Assembly: GCA_027575765.1 (NCBI GenBank)
Contig: JANBPT010000129.1
Location: 1-64,000, forward strand
DNA: 64,000 nt
DNA from: Tieghemiomyces parasiticus
Taxonomy: Eukaryota > Kickxellomycota > Dimargaritomycetes > Dimargaritales > Dimargaritaceae
Reading direction: 5' to 3'
Shown here one piece after another: positions 32,596-43,894 of the stretch (positions are counted from its first letter, which is position 1; each line of letters starts with the position of its first letter). Position numbers and translations under genes: made by a program. A model generated the notes under the pieces. That model made no database searches and was not told where the DNA came from. It was given only the letters and a program-made list of their open reading frames with translations.

Positions 32596-35500
32596 ATGAC
32601 CCAGCAGGCCCCGCCCCGGAAAACCGGCAGCGGCGGTCCGCCCGGCTGTGCGCGACCCGGTCCCTACGAACAAACCCGCGGGCGGGTACTGCCAGGGACC
32701 TACGCCCTCGCCAACCGGCGCCCCACTCCAACCACTGGCTACACCAACGGGTTCCTGGGCGCTACCCGGCCCGTCTACCCACCGCCGTCGGAGGCCCCCC
32801 TGGCACCGGCCAACAACGAACCCGGCCTGGGCTCCCCAAGCCCCTCCACCCCGGGCTCTACGCACAGCACGTCCGGCGGCACCATCCTGAAGGAGGGCTA
32901 CCTGAACCGTAAGACCGACCTGCATCCCAATAACCCCGTTTCCAGTGCCCTGCTGGCCCGTGGCTGGAAGGTGTACCGTGTCATGCTCAAAGGCTCCAAG
33001 CTGTACTTTTACAAGCCGCCGTCCGAGGGCGAGGTGCGCAAGCGGTTCCCCTTTGAAGGATCACCCCTATCTACCGCAACCCAGTCCCTCTCGGCACCTG
33101 ACGCCCATCCGGCCGATGACCCCGAGGCCGAGCCCGTGCACCGCGGTCTGCCCCTCCTAGCCGCTGACTTTGATCCTAGCGCGGTACCTTTCCTGTTCGA
33201 AGCCGACGTCCGTGCTGGCGCCATCACCGCCCCGCTTTGCACTCGCTACGTGTTTGGCGGGCACTTCACCGAGGTGGACATTGTCAAGTTCAAATTCAAG
33301 CGCTACGTGTGCCTGCTCGTATTCGACGACCTGGTGGTCGTTTGCAAGCGCAAGTGGGTCAAGCAGCACAAGGGCGTGGCTGGGGCCGTGACTGGCGCCT
33401 TCCGCCTCGCCCGCAGTTTGAGCACCCGGTTGAAGGAGACTAGCGACGCGGCATCGTTGCGCAGTGTCGATGGCGGCCGCGGGGCCGGGTACTATACACG
33501 GTGGAAGCAGCATGCTTGCTACCCGCTGACCAGCGTGGACGTGGTCGAGGCCGCCTCCACTCGTCTCAGCGTGTCTGCCGCGTCCCGCACCACCCTCTAC
33601 GCCCAAGCCAACGTGTCTTCCACGTCGGTCATGACTACCGCCTCCACCGTTTCGACCGACTACGCCTCCGTCGTAGGGGCCGGAAACGTGCAGGCCTTCC
33701 AGATGTTCGTGGCGCGCGGCAAGGACTCGGTGACCCGCCTATTCGTAGCCGGGTCAGCTAGCGACAAAGCCGTCTGGGTAGCCCGGTTTATGGCCGCCAA
33801 GGCGGCTTACGGCCGTCGCCAGCGCCCCCGCGTCGAGCCTGACGCGCGGAGTCTGGCCTCATCAGGTCGAGCGTCCGTCAGCGTCCCACTGTCTACCCAC
33901 GTGACTTCAGCCGCCGCTCCGACCACCAAGGGTGGGGCGCGGCCCACCCGGCGCCGTCTGTACTGGAGCACCGACCGCCACCCAGAACTGATCCTACGTG
34001 CCGACGACACGGAGTCGGCTAGCTCCCCACCCGTGACGGCTGGCACGCGCACCGCCTTGGTGCACGAGCTGCTTTTCCACACGCCTGACGGTCCGGCCCA
34101 CGCCACCGTCGATTTCGATACCTACTTAATGGTGTTCCTGGTTACCTATCCGTGCTTCATGACTGCCCGCGAGCTGGTGCAAGAGCTGGAACGGTACGCA
34201 GAACTCATTACTGCCACCGCCGCCGGGGCTCCCTTTGCCCGTAACTTTGGCCAGCTGCTTGCCCGTTGGATAGCCTGGGCCCCGACCGACGTGCGCGACG
34301 GTGATCTGGCAGATACCCTGATCAAGCTGGTAGCCAAACTGGTGGTCCCACACAATGCTACACTAGCCGCCAAGTTGCGAGATGAGATTGCGGCGGCGGC
34401 CACGGCCGTCGAGAAGCCGCCCAAAGGTGCGGCCGACGTTGCGACAGGACGGCCGTCCATGATTCGCTTCGCGGACGGGGCGGGCGTCAAAGGGAAGCCT
34501 GACCCCGGCCCGCCCGCCCAAAGGCCCCGCGTACCGCGGGTGCCCAGCGGATCCGAGACTCCTCTGGTGGCCCAGGTCTTGGCCAACGGACTGAGTCCCA
34601 CGCTGTTCCTTAAACTCACCCCGCAGGACCTGGCCCTGCAGCTCTACCTCTACCACTGGCACCTGTACTTCGCGCGCGATCCTCTGGCCGTGCGCCAATT
34701 CCTGGCTGGCGAGGGGATTGAGTCGGCGGTGTCCATTGGCAGCCGCGCCCTCCACTTCACCCCAGACCGTCCCCACTTCCTAACCCGCCTGCTCATCCAC
34801 CACGTCTTGGCTGACCTACCTCCGACCCGCCACGCTAAGCGCAGCACCCTGTTGGCCCACTGGATTAAGGTGGGCGAATCTGCGCGGCGCATGAATGATG
34901 CCGTCGCCTGGGCCGCCGTAGCTATCGGGCTTACCCATCCGGCCGTGGCTCGTCTTTACGAGGCCTGGCGCGAGGTACCCCTGCCGTGGCGTCAGGTGGT
35001 AGCCGACCAGTGGGTGCCCCTGCTCGTTGAACACGGCCTGGTGGCCTCAGCGACCCTGGCCCCACCTGCGCGGCCCCGCGTGGTGGCGTTCGTTCCAACG
35101 GCAGCCTCCAGCCGCGGTTTCCACCCTACAACCCTCCCAGCCATCCCATACTGCGGGACTGTGGTGCATGCGCTGACTCTATTGGACGCCGCGGGGCCCG
35201 TTGAAGTGGAACTCTCGACCGTCCGACCCAACCACCCCGCCGGACGTGATACCGAGGCTCGCTACGTCGACGTGCGCAAGTACTGGCGTCTCTATGAGGT
35301 GGTGTGGCGCGCCATCCGGGACTCGCCCGTCACACGGCCCACTGCGCCCCTGGCCTCGCCGCCCGTCTCTTCCGTCGCGGCCTCAGCCGCCAAGGCTACC
35401 GCCACCGTCGCCGGGGCGGCCTCCGCACTGGTGCGGAGCGCCAGCCGCGGCCGCCTCAGCAAACTGGCCAACTCCAGCAGCTCGGGTGCCGCGGGGTCTA

Positions 35501-38500
35501 ATGGCACCTCGTCATCTGGTGCTGCCTCCGAGCCGCTCACTCCGCCGCTCGCCGCCCTGGCCGCCGCCCTCCCCACCCCGTTCGACCGCGTCCTCCTAAC
35601 CCCGCAGCCAGGCCTCCAGCGCTACTTCGACCGCCTTGATTCCGCCTCACCGACGTCCGACGACGACCCGCATCATTTGTTCCGCCTCTCCTTGGCCATC
35701 GAGCCGGCTCTAGCCACGGCCGTGCCGCGACCCACCGAACCTGCCAGCCTCGAGTCTGTGGTCTGTCCGTTGGCTTTCCCCGAGGTGGTCGTCTCGAGCC
35801 GGCTTACCCACCTGCTGGCCATCCAGGGCCGGCTTGACCTAATTGGGTTCCGCGCCGCGGATGGATTTGCCCGCCCGCGCTCCTCCATCGCGCACGTCCA
35901 TAGCCTCTTGGCTGACGGGAACCTAGACCCAACAGATGCCATGCATAGCCCACTCGCACTGGGTCCTACCTCCATCACTCAAACGACCTCCGCCTCGGTG
36001 GGTTCTGCAGCCGCGGCAGCCGCTGCCGCCGCCATCCGTCCCCTCACTGGGTTTGGCCTGTCCTCCGTCTTTGGCAGCAGTAGCGGCGCCGGTGGGAGTG
36101 GTGGAGATTCCGGGTTCGGCCTGCGCAATGCTGGCAAACCATCGAGTCATGGTCGGTCCATGTCCACGGTCAACGAGCACGCGGCCCCGCCCGAACGCCG
36201 TTCCCCGAACAACCCAGGGCGAATTGTCAAGCTGAAGGGCGCGGCTAGCGGAGAGATCTCGGCCCCGCTGGCTGGCGAGCCCGACTCCCCGAATCTCAAA
36301 GCCAGTCAGTCCGCGCCCCGCCTGAAGAACAAGCGGTCCATGTCATTCCCGGCCCCCGTTGCCCTGCCCATGGAGGGCAGTCCAAGCGCCCCGCCCGCCG
36401 CTGAACTGGAATCGGCCTCGGCATCTCCGCCTTCGGCCGCCCGGACCCGCGTGTTCCACGCCGCCGACCTGCCCGCCGGGGTCCTGCTCACCATCCCGAC
36501 TGCCGATCTCATCTTTCGCCTGCAGCATTTTAAGGCCAAGACGGTCCGCCGGCGGGATGGTCGCACGGCCGCTCGCGAGGAGCTCATGGTGTCAGTGCAT
36601 GGGGGAACCTTATCCCGGCTCATCGACGTCCTGGTCCACGGGGTCCGACAGTACCAGCCCGTCCTGGCCACGGTGGCTAACCGAGACCAGGCGGTCCTTC
36701 TCCGCGGGGAGCTACTACTAGATTACCCTCAGTACCAGGCGGCCTTCTTGGCCACCTACCGCGCCCTGGCTGATGGCGCCACCCTCCTGACCCACCTGCG
36801 GCAGTGCTACGACGACAGCCCAGTCTATGCGCGCCGCCTCGTCGCCGTGGCCCGGGAGGGCACTGCGGCGGCCGCTGGCGACGCCCGCCCCACGACCAGC
36901 GTCACGCGTAACGAGGAGATTGTGGCCGGCGACGTTCGACGCCGCGTGGTGAACCTATGCGATTACTGGCTGCGGTGCTACCTGAGCGACTTTTTAGATG
37001 CTCCGGCCCTCCGCGATGCCATGGTTGACTTTCTGCAGATGGCCGCCGCCGACCCTTGTATAACTGCTCCATCGGACGTTGTCCCCCCTGCTCGGCTGCT
37101 CGAGACCCTCCTCCGTGGCAGTTTACAGCCTGGACGGCCTGACTTGTTGACGACCCCGGATGGCGCCGTCATGCCCCTTCCTTCTCCATTGGCCCTGGCC
37201 GCCGGGACCGTCCCTGCCCGCATCCCGAAGCTGAAATTGGCGGCCCACAGCCCGGCCGCGATTCTAGTCGCCCTAGACGCACATGCCGCCTCCTTATTCG
37301 CTGCCTGCCGCCCGCGCGACTGGGTGGCCACCTTTGGCTTGTTCGAGGCCCAGACGGCCGAGGACCTGGCCTGGTATCCAGCACGCCGTTCTCCGGTGCC
37401 CGACGAGGACGTGGTTGTGGCCGACCTACTCACCGCACTTGAGACGGTCAAGTGCGTTCGACCCACCGATCCGCAGGGCCGAGACCTACCTGACCAGCCG
37501 GTCCCGGACCTCACCCTGGCCCGTGCCCTACCCAGCGCAATTCAGCACCTGTTGTTCCTGCACCGCAACCTCCGCCAATGGGTAATCGCTCACCTGGCCG
37601 ACCCCGACATGGAACTCGACGGGCGTGTCCATACTTTGCTCACCTGGCTGGAAGTGCTCCGGCTTAGCGGGCAGGCTGGTTCGCGCGCCCCTATCCACGC
37701 CGTCCGTGACACCCTCCACACCACCTTGAACACCAACGTGGCCCCGCCCGCTCGGCAGCACGTGCCCGGTTTTGTGGAGGCCGCTGTGGCCGCCGCCCTG
37801 ATCAGCCCCGAGGTGCGTGCCTTCACCCGGACCTGGTCCGAGGTAGCTCACTTGACTGGGTGTGCTGTCGACACGCTCGAACCCCTCCTGCGGCACGATC
37901 GGTCGTTTCTGGCCCTGCACAGCGAACCTTCGTCCCCCAGCACACCGCTCTCGGCCGTTCCGAATGACGCCCCCCGCCTTGTCCCCAGCCTCGCTTGGCT
38001 GCTGCAAAACGCCGTCGAGCTGTGCTACGATGCGGCCGATTTCCTCGTTGATGATGACCGGCTAATCTACTTTGAGAAGCGCCGTCGGACCCGGGCCCTG
38101 CTGGCCGTGTGCGAACGCCTCAGCCTCCCACTGGCCGCGTCCCCGCCACCGCCGACCATTCCGCTCCCCTACCTCACCACGTTCGCCGATCTGCCTCCGG
38201 TTCCGCTACGTCGGGTGCAGGAGACGGCTCACGCCGAGAATACTCACACCTACGGATCCGCTGGGTACACCGGCGGTATCCACGTCAAGATGGCCCGGCC
38301 CTTTGCTCGCCTGGTGACGGAGGAGCAGGACCGCCTACGCCGCGTGACCAAGGAGCACGACCGTCTCACTCGCGAGCTTCGCGACCTGGCCGAGACCCGC
38401 CGCCGCCGCGAGGCCGAGCGCGACCGCCAGCTCAAGAAGCAGCTGCGCGAATCCCAGCAGCGCCGAGCTCGCAACGAACAGCTGCTCAAGGTGTCATCAC

Positions 38501-39969
38501 TGATGCGCAGCGTCACTACGTCAGGCGGCTCAGGTACACCGCGTGAGCTCAAGCGCATGCCCTCCGTCAAAGCTGCACTGGTGGTCAACCTGATCAACTC
38601 GACTACTGACGTGGCCCACGCCTACACCAAGCGCGATCACGTGTTTCGGGTGGTCACCGAGGAGGGCGGTCAGTACCTTCTACAGGCTAGCAGCCGCGAC
38701 GAGATGCAAGACTGGGTGCGAGCCATCCACGAGGCGGCAAAGGAAGCAGCTGCGCGCCGCCTCACCGTGTTCGTGCAGGACGCGCGCCACCGGAGCGGGC
38801 CTAACGGCGACGACGACGACGACCACCAACCCCTGGCCCTACCGTCCCCGCCGGCTCCGGTGGAGCCTCAAGCCTTCGGCGTGGAGTTAGCCCGCCTGAT
38901 GGTGGCCGGCATCCCGCTGTTCGTTGAGCGGTGTCTGGCCGAAATTGAGACCCGCGGGTTGGAGGAGGTCGGTGTGTACCGCGTGCCGGGTAGCGTGGCC
39001 GGGATCAACCAACTCCGGGCCCTCTTCGACGCTGGCACCTGGGCCGTGGACCTGAGCACTTACTCTGACATCAATGTGGTGGCCGGCGTTCTTAAGCAAT
39101 TCTTGCGCGAACTGCCCGAGCCCCTCCTGACCTTCCAGCTATATGACGGCTTTATCCACGCCGCGGCCGTCGATGACTACAATGAGCGCCTGTGGGCGCT
39201 CAAGGACCTGGTTCACGCCCTGCCCCGGCCTAACTACACTCTGCTCAAGCGCTTGGTTGAGCATCTGGAGCGAGTGACCGACTACGAAGAGATCAACCAC
39301 ATGTACAGCACCAATCTAGCCATCGTGTTCGGTCCCACCTTGCTCAAGCCCCGTCCCGGACCTAATAGCTTCGGAGCGTCCATGGCCAACCTGGGCCACC
39401 ACCAGGCCATCGTCAAGAACCTGATCCTACAGTACCACTGGATTTTTGACGTCGAGGCGGAGGCCGAGGCTATCCCAGCCGGCGAGGTGGACAAGTCCAT
39501 GGAGGATAACGAGGCCCCGGAAATCGTGGATCTGCTGACGACCGAGGCTAGCGTTCAGTCAACGGAGTCGGCGGACCCACCGGGCAGCCCTCTCCCGGTG
39601 CGAAGCGAATCCCCCACCCCCACCGTCGCTGCCTCCCTCACCGCCCCACCCTCGCTCGGTATCCACCGACTCCCGAGTGGCAGTGCCGACTCGCTACTTA
39701 CGCCGCCGGTTTCCGGGGTCAAGACGGCGAGCGACCACGAGACCGTGGACGACCACGACGAAGATGCGAGCCACACCACCGACGTGTCCGCATCCGTCGA
39801 CGGCGAGCCCGATACCGTGCCCGCCGCTGATCAGACATCATCCCTCATCACCCCACGGACGTCGCTGTCCACCGTGGCCCCCGCTCTTGCCGCCCCGCCC
39901 ACACTGACAGACAATCTGGACGACCTTACCGAGACCCTGAGCAAATGGAATTTGTCGGCCGACGCATGA
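32596..39969 (+). CDS. BEM2: Bem2-like Rho GTPase-activating protein with two RasGEF-like modules
   Basis: One uninterrupted frame of 2457 residues. The frame reaches back to a GTG at 32542, but the first ATG is at 32596. Domains in order: a split PH-like region (about 98-145 and 235-410); a RasGEF N-terminal module (about 485-620, YLMVFLVTYPCFMTARELV) with a RasGEF-like domain (about 655-830); a Ser/Ala/Pro-rich linker (about 930-1320); a second REM-like segment (about 1325-1500, YPQYQAAFLATYRAL) with a diverged RasGEF-like domain (about 1555-1850); a charged coiled coil (about 1906-1962); a PH domain (about 1985-2055); and a RhoGAP domain (about 2092-2255) with the arginine finger Arg2129 in GVYRVPGS and TNLAIVFGPTLL. 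It should switch off Rho1/Cdc42-type GTPases during polarity and septation, as yeast Bem2 does. The RasGEF-like parts are probably scaffold rather than active exchange domains. Confidence 0.9.
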   Translation: MTQQAPPRKTGSGGPPGCARPGPYEQTRGRVLPGTYALANRRPTPTTGYTNGFLGATRPVYPPPSEAPLAPANNEPGLGSPSPSTPGSTHSTSGGTILKEGYLNRKTDLHPNNPVSSALLARGWKVYRVMLKGSKLYFYKPPSEGEVRKRFPFEGSPLSTATQSLSAPDAHPADDPEAEPVHRGLPLLAADFDPSAVPFLFEADVRAGAITAPLCTRYVFGGHFTEVDIVKFKFKRYVCLLVFDDLVVVCKRKWVKQHKGVAGAVTGAFRLARSLSTRLKETSDAASLRSVDGGRGAGYYTRWKQHACYPLTSVDVVEAASTRLSVSAASRTTLYAQANVSSTSVMTTASTVSTDYASVVGAGNVQAFQMFVARGKDSVTRLFVAGSASDKAVWVARFMAAKAAYGRRQRPRVEPDARSLASSGRASVSVPLSTHVTSAAAPTTKGGARPTRRRLYWSTDRHPELILRADDTESASSPPVTAGTRTALVHELLFHTPDGPAHATVDFDTYLMVFLVTYPCFMTARELVQELERYAELITATAAGAPFARNFGQLLARWIAWAPTDVRDGDLADTLIKLVAKLVVPHNATLAAKLRDEIAAAATAVEKPPKGAADVATGRPSMIRFADGAGVKGKPDPGPPAQRPRVPRVPSGSETPLVAQVLANGLSPTLFLKLTPQDLALQLYLYHWHLYFARDPLAVRQFLAGEGIESAVSIGSRALHFTPDRPHFLTRLLIHHVLADLPPTRHAKRSTLLAHWIKVGESARRMNDAVAWAAVAIGLTHPAVARLYEAWREVPLPWRQVVADQWVPLLVEHGLVASATLAPPARPRVVAFVPTAASSRGFHPTTLPAIPYCGTVVHALTLLDAAGPVEVELSTVRPNHPAGRDTEARYVDVRKYWRLYEVVWRAIRDSPVTRPTAPLASPPVSSVAASAAKATATVAGAASALVRSASRGRLSKLANSSSSGAAGSNGTSSSGAASEPLTPPLAALAAALPTPFDRVLLTPQPGLQRYFDRLDSASPTSDDDPHHLFRLSLAIEPALATAVPRPTEPASLESVVCPLAFPEVVVSSRLTHLLAIQGRLDLIGFRAADGFARPRSSIAHVHSLLADGNLDPTDAMHSPLALGPTSITQTTSASVGSAAAAAAAAAIRPLTGFGLSSVFGSSSGAGGSGGDSGFGLRNAGKPSSHGRSMSTVNEHAAPPERRSPNNPGRIVKLKGAASGEISAPLAGEPDSPNLKASQSAPRLKNKRSMSFPAPVALPMEGSPSAPPAAELESASASPPSAARTRVFHAADLPAGVLLTIPTADLIFRLQHFKAKTVRRRDGRTAAREELMVSVHGGTLSRLIDVLVHGVRQYQPVLATVANRDQAVLLRGELLLDYPQYQAAFLATYRALADGATLLTHLRQCYDDSPVYARRLVAVAREGTAAAAGDARPTTSVTRNEEIVAGDVRRRVVNLCDYWLRCYLSDFLDAPALRDAMVDFLQMAAADPCITAPSDVVPPARLLETLLRGSLQPGRPDLLTTPDGAVMPLPSPLALAAGTVPARIPKLKLAAHSPAAILVALDAHAASLFAACRPRDWVATFGLFEAQTAEDLAWYPARRSPVPDEDVVVADLLTALETVKCVRPTDPQGRDLPDQPVPDLTLARALPSAIQHLLFLHRNLRQWVIAHLADPDMELDGRVHTLLTWLEVLRLSGQAGSRAPIHAVRDTLHTTLNTNVAPPARQHVPGFVEAAVAAALISPEVRAFTRTWSEVAHLTGCAVDTLEPLLRHDRSFLALHSEPSSPSTPLSAVPNDAPRLVPSLAWLLQNAVELCYDAADFLVDDDRLIYFEKRRRTRALLAVCERLSLPLAASPPPPTIPLPYLTTFADLPPVPLRRVQETAHAENTHTYGSAGYTGGIHVKMARPFARLVTEEQDRLRRVTKEHDRLTRELRDLAETRRRREAERDRQLKKQLRESQQRRARNEQLLKVSSLMRSVTTSGGSGTPRELKRMPSVKAALVVNLINSTTDVAHAYTKRDHVFRVVTEEGGQYLLQASSRDEMQDWVRAIHEAAKEAAARRLTVFVQDARHRSGPNGDDDDDHQPLALPSPPAPVEPQAFGVELARLMVAGIPLFVERCLAEIETRGLEEVGVYRVPGSVAGINQLRALFDAGTWAVDLSTYSDINVVAGVLKQFLRELPEPLLTFQLYDGFIHAAAVDDYNERLWALKDLVHALPRPNYTLLKRLVEHLERVTDYEEINHMYSTNLAIVFGPTLLKPRPGPNSFGASMANLGHHQAIVKNLILQYHWIFDVEAEAEAIPAGEVDKSMEDNEAPEIVDLLTTEASVQSTESADPPGSPLPVRSESPTPTVAASLTAPPSLGIHRLPSGSADSLLTPPVSGVKTASDHETVDDHDEDASHTTDVSASVDGEPDTVPAADQTSSLITPRTSLSTVAPALAAPPTLTDNLDDLTETLSKWNLSADA

Positions 39970-40659
39970 TCGAACACTTCCCGATTTCATCTACTTTTTT
40001 ATTTTTATTTTTTGGGGTTATCGATTGCAGACTCGCTCCACGACCATACCGTCTCCGTTGCCACCGCCACCGATGTTACTACCTCGCTTACCGCACCTCC
40101 ATCACCGCTGATTTAATCTACCGCCGACTCAATTCGGGTCCTAATATATGGGGTTGTTTCCATCGCCGACCTTTCACTCAATTATTGTCCTCACGTTATT
40201 TCGTTTTTTTTCATTTTCGTTGTCCCTAACGTATCGCATCCTTGTTCTTTTATCGCCCCCCCCTCTCTCTCTCTCCCTTTCTATCTATTGTTCCGCCTTT
40301 TTTCCTTACTGTGCACTGTAATTGACCCTCCTCTAAGATATCATCCCCCCCGACTAATCTAGTTTAAACCTCTTCCTAATTCAATACCCGTACTCACTGC
40401 TATACGTACCACAGTGTCAGTGGTATCTATCGAAACTATAGGGTCTAACGCCGCCCCCTCCTTTTGTGAATTCGGGCTGCCCTCAATTACAAATTCTCAG
40501 ATCAAAAAGCAGGGGTATTTTGCTGAGTCGAATCGTAAGTATGTCGGTATTTATTCGCAAAGTGCCATTCTATGGGGTGCGGGTTTAATGTGCTGGCTGC
40601 GTACTGGGTATCCCCCTCCCCATGGATCTATCCTAGACGAGTCAGTGACGTGGTCCCGC
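39970..40659. other. Convergent 3' flanks of Bem2 and ETF alpha
   Basis: No gene is supported. The left part is T-rich with several T-runs (about 39995-40015 and 40200-40330), typical of a 3' end. No exact AATAAA was seen on the plus strand. Confidence 0.5.
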
Positions 40660-42087
40660 TTACTTAGCGGCGGCCACCTTCTCCGTAAGCTCGGGTACCA
40701 ACTTGAAGATGTCTCCCACCAGGCCGTAGTCGGCCACCTGGAAGATGGGGCAGTCAGGGTCCTTGTTCACGGCCACGATGATCTTGCTGTCCTTCATGCC
40801 GGCCAGGTGCTGGATGGCTCCGGAGATACCCAGCGCCACGTAGAGCTCAGGCGCAACGATCTTACCCGTCTGACCAACCTGCAGCGAGTTGTCGCAGTAT
40901 CCAGCGTCTACAGCCGCCCGGGAGGCGCCGACTGGTGGTTGAAGCAAAGAGGGCGAGGGGAAGGGGAAGCACGGGACGGTAGAATGAGCTATGTGATAAG
41001 CTTCACGTTCCAGGCCGGAAGCATCATAAGATGACGGCGCGCATTTTCATGGGTCCGCCGAAATAGTCTCAACCCATCACGTTGTCCAAAACCGAAGCAC
41101 CAAACAAACAAAAAGGGACTTACCAGCGGCTCCAAGGGCATCGGCTAGCTTATAGACCATGTCAAAGTTCTCCTTGCTCTTGAAGGCTCGGCCACCGCTC
41201 ACGACAATCTTGGCCCCGGCCAGCTCCGGACGGTCGCTCTTGCTGACCTCCTCGCCGACCCAGGCGGTGGGCGACTGGGTGTCGGCCGTGGGGGCCTTTT
41301 CGACAGTGGCCACCTCGCCCTTAATGGCCGCGGCCGGGAAGGCGGTGGTGCGCACCGTGACGATCTTGATGGGATCCTTGGTCCGCACGGTGGCGATGGC
41401 GTTACCGGCGTACACGGGTCGGACAAAGGTATCCGATCCTTCAACAGCCGTAATGTCGGACACCTGGGCCACGTCTAGGATAGCGGCGGCGCGGGGCAGA
41501 ATACTCTTACCAAAAGCGGTGTGGGCGGCCACCACATGCTCGGCGTTGAGCTGCTTCTGGGTGGCCACTACCAGGGGGGCGTACACCTCGGGCAAGCCGT
41601 GGTCGTACGCGGCATCCTCCGCCAGCAGGACCTTGGAAACGTGCTCATACTTGGCTACGGACTCTGCAACAGCTTTGGCCTGCGATCCAGCAACCAGAGC
41701 GGTGACGGGCTGGCTCAGCTTCCCAGCGGCGGTCAGTGCGTTGAGGGTGGCCGGGGACAGGGCAGCGTCCTTGTGTTCCACCAGAAGTAGGGTTGCCAGG
41801 CGGGCGGTACTCTGACTGAAGGCCCGGGTACCCAGCCACTGGTAGCGTAGGTATTAAGGGTTGCCGACGAAGGGATGGTGTGCAGGCAAAGGTAGACGAT
41901 CAGTTCAGACCAGGTGAGGTAGGAGGGTTAAGGGGTCGGGCTGTCCAAGAGTAGAGGGACGAAGCACTTTTGTCACCCGCTGAAGAAGACGGGGTCTACG
42001 TGGCACAGACTTCCGAGCCACTTGGACGGCGCTTACCTTGGCGGAAGCGACACGGTTAGGGGCGGTGCGGAGAGCGGCGGCTAGCAT
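40660..42087 (-). CDS. ETFA: Electron transfer flavoprotein alpha subunit (three exons, mitochondrial)
   Basis: Exons 42087-42037, 41811-41124, 40931-40660; 336 residues (human 333); introns 225 nt (GTAAGC...CAG, phase 0) and 192 nt (GTAAGT...CAG, phase 1). ETF takes electrons from acyl-CoA and other matrix dehydrogenases and passes them to ETF-ubiquinone oxidoreductase. Exon 1 is just 17 codons and is almost all targeting peptide. Exon 2 holds the N-terminal domain, with [19 protein letters not shown]. The second splice joins DALGAA to [11 protein letters not shown]. Exon 3 has the FAD-binding block [28 protein letters not shown] and [11 protein letters not shown]. It may work with branched-chain acid oxidation begun by the E1 alpha product in this window; the link is pathway knowledge, not proximity. 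Confidence 0.95.
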
Positions 42088-43894
42088 GGCGAGGAGAATG
42101 GACAACGGTGCAAACAAGATGGGTGAATGTGACTCCTCAGGGATGCTGAGATGAACGGCGGGGTGGGGAACTAGAGTGTCGGTGGCTTCGCCGGTACGCG
42201 AGTCGAATGGCGGTGGTTAGATGTAGAATAGTTGGTAGAGCAGGAAAGTGGGTAGGGGCCAGACAAAGAGGTTCAGGGTCGTGCATCTCAAGGGACATAG
42301 GACCCGCCCGCTTAAACGGGGGGGTGGGGCCCTAAGTGACCGGAGCAGGTACGGAAGTAGTCACGTTCAGATGCGACAGTGGGAGGCAGGGTGGGGGTCA
42401 TTGGCCCCTCTACCTCTCCCTTTCCCCCCGCTCTTCTCACACACCAGCAGGCCATCATGTGATTATTACTCGGATCAGACCTGTATGGATGCAGGGTAGA
42501 GGTACTCTTCCCTCTGCCAGCTCTGATGCCAGGCTTCTAATTGCGGGACGCAGATGGGGAGCGCGGACTCGCATGGGCCTTGTGGTTGGACACTGTAGGA
42601 GACTGACCACTAAGCCGTTCCCCAAAGGGTCAGTGCCAACCTTGGCTTATGGTAGGTTTCACTTAGCTTCAATGCCCAGGCACCTTCCGCTTAGGCTCCC
42701 GATACTTATTTCCGAGGGTGGGCAAGTGTAGAAAGCAAGCCACCGGAATCTCCGCCGGCCGTTCCCTGCTGCAACCTGTCAAGCGCTCGGCAGCGGACCT
42801 GCAGAAATGCCAATCCTTACATACCGGGGTGAGACCAGTATTGCCCGGGAAAGGGTCAGAGCCCGGACAGACACCTATAATGTAGTAGTGGTGGCACGGC
42901 CACGGTCTCATATTTGACGTATCCTATCTACTACTCTAGAGTCGCTGGCGCTCCCCAATCAGTGCGGATGCCGAGTTTGCCAGTGGCCTACAAGACCGCC
43001 TCTTCGCCTATGGCAGTCGGGGATCAGTCCTCCCGCGCCACAGTGATGGCCCCCGTTATGTACTGGTTCGGCAAACAAATGTATAGTTTCCGGAGCCGTC
43101 CCTGCCTTGAATCTAATCCCGACTGCCCCTTATGAGAGTGACCGGCCCCCTTCGGGGTCAGCACCCCTCACCATTGCTGAATCACCGGGAGCTTTGGTCA
43201 GGGACGAGGCTGCCAGTACTGAACCGAACGATAATTTGAGGTGGTCCGCCGCTCTACACTGTGTCCACCACGAACTCGCGGACCACTGCTGGGAAGAACC
43301 TGGTCAGGCGAGCCCTCCCCTGGACTTTGACGCCCTCCCCTGTCATGCCGCCGAGCCCGCAGCCGACCAGACCACGTCATACGGCTGATCCAGCCGTCCC
43401 GCACGACCCCAGCACGACCGCAGATCGGCCAGCTATGCCGGTTGTTCGCCAACACCCAACCGTTCCCCCCTCCTTTATAATTGCATCCGTCCGCCCTTTT
43501 TCCCCCTCGAAACCCTTACATGGCAACCTTTATCGTAGTAATTCATCAAACCCGCCACCGGGTTGCACCTGCTAATATGCAACCTCTATTTTATTTCTCT
43601 CAAACTTATTATCTTAATTTTCGCTACATTGTCCTTGTCTGACACGACCGGGCCGTACGTGCCAACTGGCCATCGCCACACCCGCCTCCCCTGTCAATTC
43701 AGACTGCCTTGGTTGAGTCCACGGCTTGCCGCCACACTCAACACACGGACCCACCACTTCCGTGTTCTCACCTTTTGTTTGTCCTACATTCTTTTTTTTG
43801 TTCGCCTCCATCACCATTTGCTTTCGAGTCCCCGGTATCGTTGTCTGTCTTCCCCTTTTTGCCAACCTCTTATCTGCCGTCCTGCTTATTCAGT
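42088..43894. other. Divergent intergenic region, ETF alpha / sphingomyelinase-like gene
   Basis: About 1.8 kb without a supported gene. The right end, from about 43450, is T/C-rich with a TATA-like element (43474-43480) and reads as promoter and leader of the next gene. Frames up to 131 codons in the left half show no features of real proteins. Confidence 0.5.
43474..43480 (+). promoter_or_regulatory. TATA-like element upstream of the sphingomyelinase-like gene
   Basis: TTTATAA lies about 415 nt before the ATG at 43895, at the start of a pyrimidine-rich leader-like stretch. Confidence 0.35.
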
